DNA of 39,658 nt from Pirellulales bacterium (GTDB lineage Bacteria; Planctomycetota; Planctomycetia; Pirellulales; Pirellulaceae). Position 1 is the first letter of the stretch. Every line of letters starts with the position of its first letter. The translations under genes and the position numbers were made by a program. Shown here piece by piece: positions 17,777-26,610 of the stretch. Below the pieces are notes generated by a model. That model ran no database searches. It saw only the letters and a list, made by a program, of their open reading frames with translations, and was not told the DNA's origin. The stretch is from NCBI GenBank assembly GCA_022451045.1, contig JAKUOW010000017.1, positions 1-39,658 of the forward strand. Direction: 5' to 3'.

Positions 17777-19825
17777 ATGCGATTCTGTATCACACTACTC
17801 ATCTGTCTTACAATCTCAATCCCATGTCACGCCGAACCGCTGCAATGGCTCGATGCATTCAAATTGCAATTCGCAACGGAACCGCAGATTTCTCAGGATG
17901 GCAAAAACATTGCCTACATTCGAGTTTCTGGAGATATCAAGACAGATAAATTTCAGAATCGCTTGTGGCTAATCTCAGCAGACGATGACAGTCACCAGCG
18001 AGTTGGTGACATCCATGCATCTCAGTCCAGTCCTTCGTGGTCACCCGATGGAAATACTTTGGCCTTTAGCCAGTCCAAAAATGACAATCACACGATTCAG
18101 TTGAGCAGTCCTGATAAGAGAAAGCCCAACGAATTAGTAAGTCTCAAAAATGGAGCATCCGGTCTTACATGGTCGCCTGATGGCAGCCAAATCGCATTTA
18201 TTCAGTTTGTAGAGGAAGAACAGAACCTTATTGTTGATCTTCCAACTGCGCCAAAGGGTGCAGAATGGGCTAAGGAAATGATTCAAATCGACAAACCGAT
18301 CTATCGGCGAGATGGATCGGGGTATGTGAAATACGGATATGATCAGGTTTTCATCGTCGATATTGAAAGCGGCAAACTTACCCAGGTAACAAGCGACGAC
18401 TATGATCACAGTGGCCCGTTTTCCTGGTCCAAGGATGGTGCATCTATATACATAGCAGGCCAGTTTTACACAGACTGGGAACACACGCCACGAGCCGAGC
18501 ACCTTTACAAGGTGAACGTCGCAACCGGAGAGAAGCAACTGTTCTTGGAACTCAAAGGTCCGGCAAGTGCGCCGTCCGTGTCATCCGACGGAAACACAGT
18601 CGCCTTCCTCGGTTTTGTGGATGACAAGCGTAGCTTCCAACAGACTGATGTTTTCATCGTACCAGCCACCGGTGGTGATCCTGTGAATCTGACGGATGAA
18701 TTTGACCGTTCAATTTCAGCATTGCAGTGGCATGCAGATGGTAAGAGCATTTTCGTTCAATACGATGATCATGGCGTAGGTTGTGTGGGACGGTTGAATA
18801 TTGATGGCTCAATGCAAGTCGATAAAACAACAAACGTTGGTGGTACCGTCGTTGGACGACCATACCAAGGTGGGTCGTTTAGCGCTGCAGATGATGGCAC
18901 GATTGCATTTACCAGTTGTACAAGCATGGAACTGGCAAATATCTCAGTAGATAGCGATGGTGACATCCGACAGTTGACCGAGCTCAACAAGGAATTATTT
19001 AGCAAGAGAGACTTTGGAAAGGTAGACCGCATCACTTACAAGTCATCCATAGATCAGCGGAAGATAGATGGTTGGATCGCATACCCACCTGGCTATAGCG
19101 AGGATAAGAAGTACCCATTGATCCTTGAAATTCACGGTGGCCCGTTTGCAAATTATGGATCCAGATTCGCGATGGAAATCCAACTTTATGCAGCAGCTGG
19201 GTATGTCGTACTGTATACGAATCCACGTGGAAGCACGAGTTACGGCGAAGAGTTCACCGATCTGATCGATCATAACTATCCATGTCAGGAAGACTATCAG
19301 GACATGATGGATGGTGTGGACACATTGATCGCAAACGGAACTGTCGATCCTGAGAGACTATATGTTACTGGTGGTAGCGGTGGCGGAATTCTCACGGCAT
19401 GGATTGTAACCAAAACAGATCGCTTTAAGGCGGCCGTCTCCCAAAAACCAGTAATCAATTGGGCAACCATGGCATATACCTCAGATGCTTACATGTACTT
19501 TAGCTCCTATTGGTTTTCCGATGCTCCATGGAATCCAAAGGAAATGGCAGAATACGTGCGCCGGTCTCCACTGACTTACGTGGACAAGGTAAAAACACCC
19601 ACGATGCTCATGACAGGAGAGCAAGATTATCGCACGCCTATCACAGAAGCAGAGCAGTTTTATCAGGCTTTGCAGCTGCGCAAAGTCGATACCATGATGA
19701 TTCGCGTACCGGATTCTTCACACTCCATCGCTTCTAAGCCAAGTAGAATCATGGCCAAAGTAGGTCACGTGTTAGCTTGGTTTGCAGAATACGGTGGTGA
19801 AGCGATCGATGATAAAGGTAAGTAG
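17777..19825 (+). CDS. Secreted S9 family prolyl oligopeptidase-like peptidase
   Basis: A 682-residue protein. A signal peptide covers residues 1-19 (cleavage after PCHA). An N-terminal beta-propeller of TolB/PD40-type blades spans about 25-400, with repeated SWSPDGNTLAFS-like segments. An alpha/beta-hydrolase domain follows. The catalytic triad can be read as Ser534 in GGSGGG, Asp617 in GEQDYRTP and His649 in SSHSI; the oxyanion-hole region HGGP lies near 454-457, followed by NPRGSTSYGEEF. The family cleaves short peptides, often after proline or as dipeptidyl- or acyl-aminoacyl-peptidases; the exact specificity cannot be read from sequence. Export suggests periplasmic peptide breakdown. All catalytic residues are intact and the length is normal. 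It is probably independent of the PiT gene or in a loose operon with it. Confidence 0.9.
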   Translation: MRFCITLLICLTISIPCHAEPLQWLDAFKLQFATEPQISQDGKNIAYIRVSGDIKTDKFQNRLWLISADDDSHQRVGDIHASQSSPSWSPDGNTLAFSQSKNDNHTIQLSSPDKRKPNELVSLKNGASGLTWSPDGSQIAFIQFVEEEQNLIVDLPTAPKGAEWAKEMIQIDKPIYRRDGSGYVKYGYDQVFIVDIESGKLTQVTSDDYDHSGPFSWSKDGASIYIAGQFYTDWEHTPRAEHLYKVNVATGEKQLFLELKGPASAPSVSSDGNTVAFLGFVDDKRSFQQTDVFIVPATGGDPVNLTDEFDRSISALQWHADGKSIFVQYDDHGVGCVGRLNIDGSMQVDKTTNVGGTVVGRPYQGGSFSAADDGTIAFTSCTSMELANISVDSDGDIRQLTELNKELFSKRDFGKVDRITYKSSIDQRKIDGWIAYPPGYSEDKKYPLILEIHGGPFANYGSRFAMEIQLYAAAGYVVLYTNPRGSTSYGEEFTDLIDHNYPCQEDYQDMMDGVDTLIANGTVDPERLYVTGGSGGGILTAWIVTKTDRFKAAVSQKPVINWATMAYTSDAYMYFSSYWFSDAPWNPKEMAEYVRRSPLTYVDKVKTPTMLMTGEQDYRTPITEAEQFYQALQLRKVDTMMIRVPDSSHSIASKPSRIMAKVGHVLAWFAEYGGEAIDDKGK

Positions 19826-19892
19826 CACATCCGGACTCGCGGAACCAAGCTAGAGATCTCCACAAAAGTCCAAGAGGCTGAATAAATCCTCA

Positions 19893-21131
19893 TCACGGGT
19901 TATCAATACGCGGTATTGAGTTAACCGAATACCGCTCGGCAACATTTTTAAGGCGGTTAAATGTCGCGATTTGAATCGAGTCACGAGATCCGTTCATTCG
20001 ATTTGACATTTCCAGCACGTACATTCTAAATCCATCGTGCAAGTCATATTTTTCGACCAGGTAATGAGCTAAGCCTAGTTGAAAACGTGCCTCCGGATAG
20101 TTTGGTGCCCAAAGCTGAGAGAGAGACCAAGCATCCAGATCCAGCGTTACAAACCCACCTTCGCTTGAGTGCTTAAAATAGGTTATTTCAGCAGGAAGGT
20201 TCGCTAAGTAGCGGTCGTGTACTTCAAATACAACCCGGCTATTGCGCGGTGAATATAGTCCCCATGCTATCCAGTGATCACATCGGCCAAGTGACTCGGT
20301 CACGGGCAAGGCAACGGCGATCATGATAACAACCGTACCAATCATGGACACTTGAGCATCACCATTCCGGGCTCGGCGTCTCAACGGCACTTCTATCTTG
20401 AACAATGCGATCAAAAGCACAACAAACGCAAGATTCCAAATAAGCACTGCTGGCATATGCCCTAGTCCGAATGGGCCAAGAACAACAAACAAGCCGAAGT
20501 GCATAAGAGAAGCCACCCAAATCCCAGTCTTTCGCGTACGACTAAAGCAAAGCAATCCGGCCGCAACGAACTCCGTCGCCGGCAATACGGAAATCAAGCA
20601 CGTCTTCATCGGCTCAACAAAATTATTAATATCTAACCAGACAAATCCCAATATCACACCGATCAAGTCCTTACCTGTCGTGTGATAGAACTGAAAGTCG
20701 ATTTTGCTGATCGCGGAATAGACATAGATACTGATGACTAACAATCGAACCAATTCGATCGCACGTGCCGACTCGCAAGTAACCAATACAATTCCAATAA
20801 GAAAAAACTGATAGGCCCAAGGCTGTAACCGATGTTGGTCAGTCAGAAACAGGAACCCCATCGAGGCAATATAAGTAAGCATGCCTACAATCTGATATCG
20901 CTCAAATCGTTTCACAGGGAGTGTGAGTATGAGGCCACTAAAGAGTGCCAACACAGCTAAGGTTTGCATCCACACAGGGCACAGCAACCCCAGATCGCTG
21001 AGTGGCACCTGTGGAAAATCACTCTGAGGCAACCATAGCTTGATCGTTGTCAGTAGCAGAATCAACTGGCTAATAGACCAACAACCTCGCAGAAGTTGCC
21101 AGGACTCTCGGTGATTTGACGGTATGAACAT
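19893..21131 (-). CDS. Multi-pass membrane protein, DoxX/MauE-like
   Basis: A 412-residue membrane protein with about eight predicted transmembrane segments in the first 270 residues, followed by a basic cytoplasmic turn (PLRRRARNGD), one further hydrophobic segment, and a roughly 120-residue soluble C-terminus. The segment VISIYVYSAISKIDFQFYHTTG resembles the YxxSAxxKxxxxF pattern of DoxX, MauE and vitamin-K-carboxylase-like (HTTM) membrane proteins. The C-terminal part (VVFEVHDRYLANLPAEITYF) shows no known domain. I would not assign a reaction. It faces the S9 peptidase gene tail to tail, with 67 bases between. The start ATG at 21131 fits the first membrane segment; no strong ribosome-binding site is seen. 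Confidence 0.7.
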   Translation of the reverse strand: MFIPSNHRESWQLLRGCWSISQLILLLTTIKLWLPQSDFPQVPLSDLGLLCPVWMQTLAVLALFSGLILTLPVKRFERYQIVGMLTYIASMGFLFLTDQHRLQPWAYQFFLIGIVLVTCESARAIELVRLLVISIYVYSAISKIDFQFYHTTGKDLIGVILGFVWLDINNFVEPMKTCLISVLPATEFVAAGLLCFSRTRKTGIWVASLMHFGLFVVLGPFGLGHMPAVLIWNLAFVVLLIALFKIEVPLRRRARNGDAQVSMIGTVVIMIAVALPVTESLGRCDHWIAWGLYSPRNSRVVFEVHDRYLANLPAEITYFKHSSEGGFVTLDLDAWSLSQLWAPNYPEARFQLGLAHYLVEKYDLHDGFRMYVLEMSNRMNGSRDSIQIATFNRLKNVAERYSVNSIPRIDNP

Positions 21132-21527
21132 GACTCCATCGTAGCCGATGGCCTAATTTCAGGGAGATTTACGAGAGTAACTAGCTCATTAATTGCAGCT
21201 TTTACGCAGTACCACAGAACGATCCTGCTGCGAGAATGGGATCGGGTTTCTCACTTGCATGGAGGAATAACTGCACATCATCAGCCAACGCCTGCACATC
21301 AAAGATTTTTATCAAATAGTCCTCGCCTTGTGTGGATTCACCCGAGCAAAGGTCAAATGTGTTCTTATGAAGGAGGCATGCAATCTTAGGCAACTCGCCA
21401 CCGTCAAACCCGCTGTTAATCTGTAACGGTTATGACGATTCTCCGGCTCTTAACGGTTATATCTGTAGATCCTGTATTAATGATTCTTACGATCGTATCA
21501 ACCGATATCGAGCCATAGAGGATCGTT
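21132..21527. other. 396-base intergenic region, doubtful ORF and direct repeats
   Basis: On the minus strand a frame from TTG 21393 to TAA ending at 21202 encodes 63 residues with coding-like composition (IKIFDVQALADDVQLFLHAS) and three Cys, but it has no good ribosome-binding site and no known motif. It may be a gene remnant or chance. The right part, 21420-21527, is AT-richer and contains the two TAACGGTTAT direct repeats and the leader of the BBP7-like gene. Confidence 0.3.
21424..21460 (+). promoter_or_regulatory. Pair of TAACGGTTAT direct repeats upstream of barrel gene
   Basis: The ten-base word TAACGGTTAT occurs at 21424-21433 and 21451-21460. The start-to-start distance is 27 bases, with 17 bases between copies. 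They lie about 70-100 bases before the ATG at 21528, where an operator would be expected. No regulator is known for them; a transcription-factor site is inferred from identity and position only. Confidence 0.35.
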
Positions 21528-22508
21528 ATGTTAAATCAAAAACGCAATCGGAAATGCATTTACAAAGCGATTACCCTTAGTGTCGCACTTTGCATCTCGA
21601 CAGTCTGCTTGGGTCAACAACAGAGAGTGATGACCGAAGGCTGGACTGCCAACATGGGTGTCTTGTTTTTGCAAAGAGACAATGCCCCAGGTTACGCGTT
21701 GCTTGCCGATGACAATGGAGTTGCCACGCATCTTGGTAGTGACTTTGATTTTCAGAGTGAAGCCGGTATCGAATTCACACTCGAGAGGAAGCTCGACGAA
21801 TGGTTATCCCAAGCACGGTATACAGGAATGTCGAACTGGATAGCAGCACAAATTGGTAGCGGTGACGCCACTGAGAATCTGATCATCGCAAGCAATTTAT
21901 CACAAGATGTTGGCGGCGTCGGATCGTTAATCAACGGTACGGACTTTAAGAGTATTGAATTCAATTTCCAACGATTAGGTCTAACAAAGCACGGGCACCT
22001 TGGCTTTGGTTTTCGTTACTTAAAGCTGGATGACCATTATCAATATCGCGAATCATCCGGTGGTAATCAGGACGTCCTGAATTCCATTGCAAGTAACCAG
22101 TTATATGGCTTTCAATTAACCGGGCACGCCGATGTCTATAGCGGCGATAGCATATCCATTTCACTTGATGGCAATGCTGGAGTCTATCACAACGAAGCAT
22201 CGACCGAGTTAAAACAATACACGACTGGCACTGGAACGAATCAATTAAACCTTGAATCCGTTAATGATGATGCAGCATTTGTCGCTGAACTTCGATTAGC
22301 TTTGAAGTATCATATCAACCCGCGGGTTAGCATCGCGGCAGGCTATCAAGTGATGTGGATTGACGGAATCGCGCTTGGAACAGGGCAAATGAACGACGCG
22401 GTTATAACCGACTCCGGATCATCCCCGATGCAGGGGCTCTTATCTCCGAACCTCAGTGAAACGCTTCAATTCAACGGCGCGTTCGTCCACTTGGTTTATA
22501 CGTGGTAA
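21528..22508 (+). CDS. BBP7-like outer-membrane beta-barrel protein
   Basis: A 326-residue protein. The N-terminus has a basic start and a hydrophobic signal (YKAITLSVALCISTVCLGQ, about residues 12-30). The mature part begins with GWTANMGVLFLQRDNAPGYALL, the W-x-x-x-x-G-x-L-F-L-x-R opening I associate with planctomycete BBP7 proteins, and continues with alternating hydrophobic and polar strands (HLGFGFRYLKLDDHY near 153-168, VSIAAGYQVMWIDG near 262-275). It ends in a short strand with a terminal aromatic residue (HLVYTW), the usual beta-barrel-assembly signal of outer-membrane proteins. The role, whether porin-like or adhesive, is unknown. GAGG upstream of ATG 21528 serves as ribosome-binding site. 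Direct repeats at 21424-21460 may control it. It faces the next operon with only 5 bases between stops. Confidence 0.75.
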   Translation: MLNQKRNRKCIYKAITLSVALCISTVCLGQQQRVMTEGWTANMGVLFLQRDNAPGYALLADDNGVATHLGSDFDFQSEAGIEFTLERKLDEWLSQARYTGMSNWIAAQIGSGDATENLIIASNLSQDVGGVGSLINGTDFKSIEFNFQRLGLTKHGHLGFGFRYLKLDDHYQYRESSGGNQDVLNSIASNQLYGFQLTGHADVYSGDSISISLDGNAGVYHNEASTELKQYTTGTGTNQLNLESVNDDAAFVAELRLALKYHINPRVSIAAGYQVMWIDGIALGTGQMNDAVITDSGSSPMQGLLSPNLSETLQFNGAFVHLVYTW

Positions 22509-22513
22509 CGGAA

Positions 22514-23110
22514 TTACTTACGGATCACACCAAGGAATTCATCGAGCTGTTTGCGCACAGCATCCTTATCTGCATCTTGGTCTGCAATGGGATGCGGGGA
22601 GCGCAGTATCAAAACAACCGTCTTGTCGGATTCCTTGTCATATCTCCGATAGATGTCGAGATAGGTTGTTAGTGGTTTCTTAGTAACAAACGGATCAAAC
22701 CCTTTTAAGGTGACATGCTGTCGACTATATCCTCGCACATTTGACTTCACCTTCATGATCTCAAGGCGGATCTTTGCCTTTTCAAACTGACCGCCATAGA
22801 GGCCTGCATCATATGAACTGAGTGCCCGATTGAGTGCATTCACACCTTTAATCGCATCCCCTTGAAGTTGATACAGAATTGGATAGGACCAAAAGAAATC
22901 ATCGTCTGCCTTAAAGAATCCCGGCGGAAATCGCAATTGGATCGTGCCTTTCCAGGGTAGATCGCGAGCCCATGGTGGTGGATAGGTGGTGTCTTCGGTG
23001 CGCCAGCTTTCCGGCACTGGAAGTTTCAAATCAGCTGCGTGCATTGCACTAGATGCAGCCGATACAAGAATGACAGCCACGAGTAGCTGAAAGCGTTTAC
23101 AAACCAACAC
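22514..23110 (-). CDS. Secreted hypothetical protein
   Basis: A 198-residue protein read from GTG 23110, whose first base overlaps the last base of the DUF1501 stop, indicating translational coupling. A signal peptide is clear (FQLLVAVILVSAASSAMHAA, about residues 7-26). The mature protein is rich in aromatics and prolines (TYPPPWARDLPWKGTIQLRF near 42-61), with a charged C-terminal helix (DKDAVRKQLDEFLGVI). It has no Cys after the signal peptide and no metal-binding motif. I do not recognise the family. Its position after DUF1501 suggests a periplasmic partner of that protein, or at least co-expression. The length and intact frame indicate a real gene. Confidence 0.7.
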   Translation of the reverse strand: MLVCKRFQLLVAVILVSAASSAMHAADLKLPVPESWRTEDTTYPPPWARDLPWKGTIQLRFPPGFFKADDDFFWSYPILYQLQGDAIKGVNALNRALSSYDAGLYGGQFEKAKIRLEIMKVKSNVRGYSRQHVTLKGFDPFVTKKPLTTYLDIYRRYDKESDKTVVLILRSPHPIADQDADKDAVRKQLDEFLGVIRK

Positions 23111-24555
23111 TATGCAAACAACTCCATGACGGCGTTTCCGGTTGACAGAAGGTGAGGTCTACCAGCTGCGTCAGGGATTTGCCAATCAGGATTAATTCCA
23201 AGTGCCGTAAATATGGTTGCGGCCATATCTTCCGGACTGACAGGATGCTCGGTGGCATAAGCAGCATGTTTATCTGTACTACCGTAAATGAATCCCTTCT
23301 TGATTCCTCCGCCAACTAATACCGCCGGGAACAAGGTGCTCCAGTGATTTCGACCCCAGCTTGCATTCGCTTTTGGTGTACGGCCCATTTCACCCATAGC
23401 AACAATGAGCGTTTCGTCCAGAAGACCTCTATCTTCAAGGTCCTTCACGAGAGCCGTAAATGCCTGGTCAAAGGTGGGTAACAAGTATTTCTTGACATCG
23501 TCGCTATTTCGGTGTGAGTCCCAACTGTAACCATCAACACAATCATATTGAACGGTGACGAATCGCGATCCCGCTTCGATGAGCCGCCGAGCCACAAGTG
23601 ATGATTGACCATACAAGTGGCGACCGTAGGTATCTCGTATCGAATCCGGTTCCTTCGTCACATCGAATGCTTCACGAGCCTTACTGGAAAGCACCAATTC
23701 CAATGCACGCTGACGGTACTTATTGAATGTTCGCGTTCTAGAAAGCTCACCCAGTGCAACTTGCTGTTGATTGATCTGATCGAGTAATGATGATCGCTTC
23801 GCATAACGATTGATCGTCATACCAGCATGTGGTTTAAGTCCATTGATGCTGAAATCCAATTCTTCATCATCGCAGTCACGCCAGTATGGATTGTCTTCAA
23901 CCGACTTCTTCTTGACGCTCGTTACAAGAGGTTCGTACCCACCGCCAAGCCATCCTGCCGTTTCGCCGGGACGGAAGATACCACCCTTCTCCTGAAAACT
24001 GCCGAGCGCGTTGGGTAACACAACATAAGTTGGTGCGTCGCTGATCCTGTCTGCCTGCACATCGAAGTACTTAGTCACCGACCCCATTGCAGGCCAGTCA
24101 TTTGGCGTCACATTAAACCCACCGCCAATATTGATATGCCAGCGATGACCAGTTTGCACATAATGACCACCACCAGAGTGATCATTAAAGCTGTGGGTCA
24201 TAGTTTTGACGATTGAAAGTTTATCGGAAATTGATGCGACCCCTGGAAGGTACTCGCCGATGAGAAGACCTGGTGTTCTACAAGCAGTCGGCTTAAACGG
24301 TCCTCTGATTTCTACCGGCGCATCTGGTTTCAAATCAAATGTCTCAAGCTGGCTCGGTCCACCAAACAGATGCATGAAAATCACATTTTTCGCACGTGGA
24401 CGTGGAGCATTCGGCAAAGTCAACGACTCGGCCTGGAGTACTTCTGGCAGGTTTACACCAAGCATTCCGGCGCCGGCAGCTTGAATGAGCTTGCGTCTCG
24501 ACATGCTCTTACTACAGTTGGCACGTGAATTCGGTTTATCGAAGACCGTTAGCAT
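23110..24555 (-). CDS. DUF1501 family secreted protein
   Basis: A 481-residue protein. ATG 24555 is preceded by an AGGAAT ribosome-binding site. The Tat-type signal is MSRRKLIQAAGAGMLGVNLP at about residues 18-37. DUF1501 landmarks are IFMHLFGGPSQLETFDLKP near 59-77, SIVKTMTHSFNDHSGGGHY near 112-130, WPAMGSVTKYF, and in the C-terminal sulfatase-like part VTVQYDCVDGYSWDSH, VAMGEMGRTPKAN and GRNHWSTLFPAV. As for the other members, the fold is alkaline-phosphatase-like and the substrate is unknown. The usual DUF1549/DUF1553 gene is missing upstream (24556-24828 is non-coding or a remnant). A secreted hypothetical gene follows with a one-base overlap, forming a two-gene operon. Confidence 0.9.
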   Translation of the reverse strand: MLTVFDKPNSRANCSKSMSRRKLIQAAGAGMLGVNLPEVLQAESLTLPNAPRPRAKNVIFMHLFGGPSQLETFDLKPDAPVEIRGPFKPTACRTPGLLIGEYLPGVASISDKLSIVKTMTHSFNDHSGGGHYVQTGHRWHINIGGGFNVTPNDWPAMGSVTKYFDVQADRISDAPTYVVLPNALGSFQEKGGIFRPGETAGWLGGGYEPLVTSVKKKSVEDNPYWRDCDDEELDFSINGLKPHAGMTINRYAKRSSLLDQINQQQVALGELSRTRTFNKYRQRALELVLSSKAREAFDVTKEPDSIRDTYGRHLYGQSSLVARRLIEAGSRFVTVQYDCVDGYSWDSHRNSDDVKKYLLPTFDQAFTALVKDLEDRGLLDETLIVAMGEMGRTPKANASWGRNHWSTLFPAVLVGGGIKKGFIYGSTDKHAAYATEHPVSPEDMAATIFTALGINPDWQIPDAAGRPHLLSTGNAVMELFA

Positions 24556-24828
24556 TTTTGATTCCTATCAACAAAGAAGGTGCTATTCATTGTATCGACT
24601 ATGGTCGTCTAGGTCATGAGATTTGTGTTCTGGATGCTGCTTGGCTAATGTTCTTTCCAGAGCTTAGCGACATGAGGGCCTTTCGCCTGTTCGCAGCTTT
24701 CGGTCGTCGGGATTCGGCACCTTCACAAAGATGATTACAAAATCCAAAGAACAATCGCCTTCAAACGAGTTGATTAGCGTCTATAAAAGAAGGAAAGATT
24801 AATCGAGCCTATAAGTTTGGATTCGGAA
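24556..24828. other. Divergent intergenic region
   Basis: This 273-base gap separates the leftward DUF1501 gene from the rightward zinc-ribbon gene and must hold both promoters. A plus-strand frame crosses it (to TGA 24734) and minus-strand fragments show some coding-like words, but no frame has a start, ribosome-binding site and recognisable motif together. No DUF1549/DUF1553 signature is present, although that gene usually sits here. Confidence 0.35.
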
Positions 24829-25551
24829 ATGCCACTACAATTCGTTTGTCCCCAATGTCAGCAACTCACGACCGTTGGTGATGAAATGGCCGGTCAGGTT
24901 TACACATGTACCTGTGGATTCATGCTACGGCTAGCGTCGCCGGAGCCACCCGCTGCACCGGCAGAAAGTCCGTATACTGCACCGAACTTATCGGGGTCAG
25001 AAAATACAGATGGTACAGCGGCCACACCGGGCGATGCGATCCCAGCAGATTCGAGTGCAAAGAAAAGGGGATTCTTTACACCGGGCCGCATCGTTATTTA
25101 CACACTGTTGGGGGCATTTATTGTTGCCGCCATATTGGAATTCTCGGCCAAAGGAAATGCGCAAGCCGTTTACGATACACTCGACGCTAACGTAGGTGAT
25201 GAAGCGGCAGTCCAAGATCAGCTCGTCGACCGCAAAGACGGCCTGCGAATGTACATCAAAGAGCTACACGGGCTTGAACCACTTGAGGGCGACTACGGTA
25301 ACAAAGATATTTTCAGTTTTGGAGGCACGCTGCGTAAGTACTACATCATCGTTCAATACGCAATGACCGGCCACGTGCGCGATATCGAACTCGCATCGCC
25401 TATGTTTACCGAAGATCCTGATTTTCTGAAACCGAATACGACTGGGAACTCAGGTATCATTGGCCCGAATACACTCGGGGAAGATGACAGAAGGAAAATG
25501 CAGGAGATGTCTAAAATGATGGGAGACAACAGAGAAAGCACCGACGAATAG
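24829..25551 (+). CDS. Small zinc-ribbon membrane-anchored protein
   Basis: A 240-residue protein from ATG 24829 (an in-frame TTG at 24817 is less likely; GGA sits before the ATG). Residues 1-33 form a zinc ribbon with CPQC (7/10) and CTC (27/29), the second pair having unusual one-residue spacing. A Pro/Ala/Ser-rich linker runs to about 75. A basic KKRGFF and one transmembrane helix (about 84-103) follow. The C-terminal 135 residues are soluble, with a FGGTLRKYYIIVQY strand region and an acidic, Met-rich end. The architecture is a reduced version of the protein at 979-2355, although the soluble parts are not obviously similar. Cytoplasmic ribbon and exported domain are inferred. Function unknown. 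Confidence 0.75.
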   Translation: MPLQFVCPQCQQLTTVGDEMAGQVYTCTCGFMLRLASPEPPAAPAESPYTAPNLSGSENTDGTAATPGDAIPADSSAKKRGFFTPGRIVIYTLLGAFIVAAILEFSAKGNAQAVYDTLDANVGDEAAVQDQLVDRKDGLRMYIKELHGLEPLEGDYGNKDIFSFGGTLRKYYIIVQYAMTGHVRDIELASPMFTEDPDFLKPNTTGNSGIIGPNTLGEDDRRKMQEMSKMMGDNRESTDE

Positions 25552-25820
25552 TTTACCTGCAGCGGATTCTGGTAGTAGGCCCTGCGAGTTTGGCTTTGCC
25601 GATTCCGGCGGTTGCATGTGGATAGATACCTAACCGCACCATATTTCGAGAATTCATTAGGCGACGCAGGAATTACGTGCGGGCAAATAATTACGAACCC
25701 ACAGCCCGTTAGATTCTTCTGCGGTTCACTTTCATCGCCCGCCATCGCCACGCTCCGGTGGACGACGCCAGGAAAATAAGAGCCTAACGGCTTTAAAAGA
25801 AACTCAGCAACTTCAACGAC

Positions 25821-26492
25821 TTAGAAGGCAAACGTACCCATGTAGCAACTGCGAGCATTATTCATTTCCCAGCGAGTACCAAGTCCCCTGCCCTTGAATC
25901 CACCTTCGATGGCGACGCCAGCAGCAAGATTCTTTACCGGTGCTAGGGGCGGATAGTAATTTGACTCGTTGGAGCAAACACAATCGCCTTTATTTGCTTT
26001 ACGTGTCTTCAAGCTTACTTCTTTACCCGCTGCAAGGTTTGCCTTGTAGCTGAACAGATCCAGATTCATCTGAATTGGCACATCACTGATTCGAACAACA
26101 TTTTCCGCAGCTTTGCCAGCCCGTTGCTTGGCGAATTCGATCAGCTTATCACGTTGTGCAGAGTTCGCTTTGTCGTCGACCAGAATCACTGACTTAATAG
26201 TCCTAGCGTCCTTTAAGCCTTGGAAAGCAAGCGTATCGGAAGATGCAACCACCAATACAACGCTCAGTCCTTTCAAACTTACCTCATCCATGCTACCGGT
26301 TGTGAATTTCCATGCCATAGTTGCTTCACGACCTGCAAGTCCAATCTCAGCATTGGCAAAACACGGGCCGGTATAAACCTGACATGTCCGGTTTTCCATG
26401 TAGTAGCCGAACAGCCCGTCGGCAGCCTTTGCAGTCAGAGAACTCGAAATGACGGCAATCATGCATAGTACAACTAGTAGATTTCGTCGCAT
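25821..26492 (-). CDS. Secreted DUF1326-like protein
   Basis: A 223-residue protein with a signal peptide (RRNLLVVLCMIAVISSSLTAKA, residues 2-23). The mature N-terminus YYMENRTCQVYTGPCFANAE followed by GLAGREATMAW matches the beginning of DUF1326 proteins as I remember them. Two Cys occur there (RTCQVYTGPC), with a second Cys pair CVC near 170 and a lone Cys near the end (SCYMGTF). Conserved Cys suggest disulfides or metal binding; no reaction is known for DUF1326. It is the last of three leftward genes for secreted proteins that diverge from the molybdenum-hydroxylase operon. It is separated from the middle gene by 118 bases, so it may have its own promoter; AGGATT precedes the start. Confidence 0.75.
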   Translation of the reverse strand: MRRNLLVVLCMIAVISSSLTAKAADGLFGYYMENRTCQVYTGPCFANAEIGLAGREATMAWKFTTGSMDEVSLKGLSVVLVVASSDTLAFQGLKDARTIKSVILVDDKANSAQRDKLIEFAKQRAGKAAENVVRISDVPIQMNLDLFSYKANLAAGKEVSLKTRKANKGDCVCSNESNYYPPLAPVKNLAAGVAIEGGFKGRGLGTRWEMNNARSCYMGTFAF

Positions 26493-26610
26493 GGTTTTAA
26501 TCCTGAATCCTAAGAAAAAACGTTTGATTGGTATGAATGTAAGTGTAACAGAATCCGCAGTGATCCATTAGATGAAATCTAGTTTCACTAAACACAGTCT
26601 TCAGCCAGTC

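Noticed and set aside
24525-24734. Plus-strand open frame across the start of the DUF1501 gene and the adjacent gap
   Set aside because: It overlaps the real minus-strand start region, has no ribosome-binding site and no motif.
25553-25657. Minus-strand frame of 34 codons beginning MNSRNMVRLGIYPHATAGIG in the 25552-25820 gap
   Set aside because: It reads like protein but has no ribosome-binding site, no known motif and is short; the 269-base gap otherwise shows nothing I can support.
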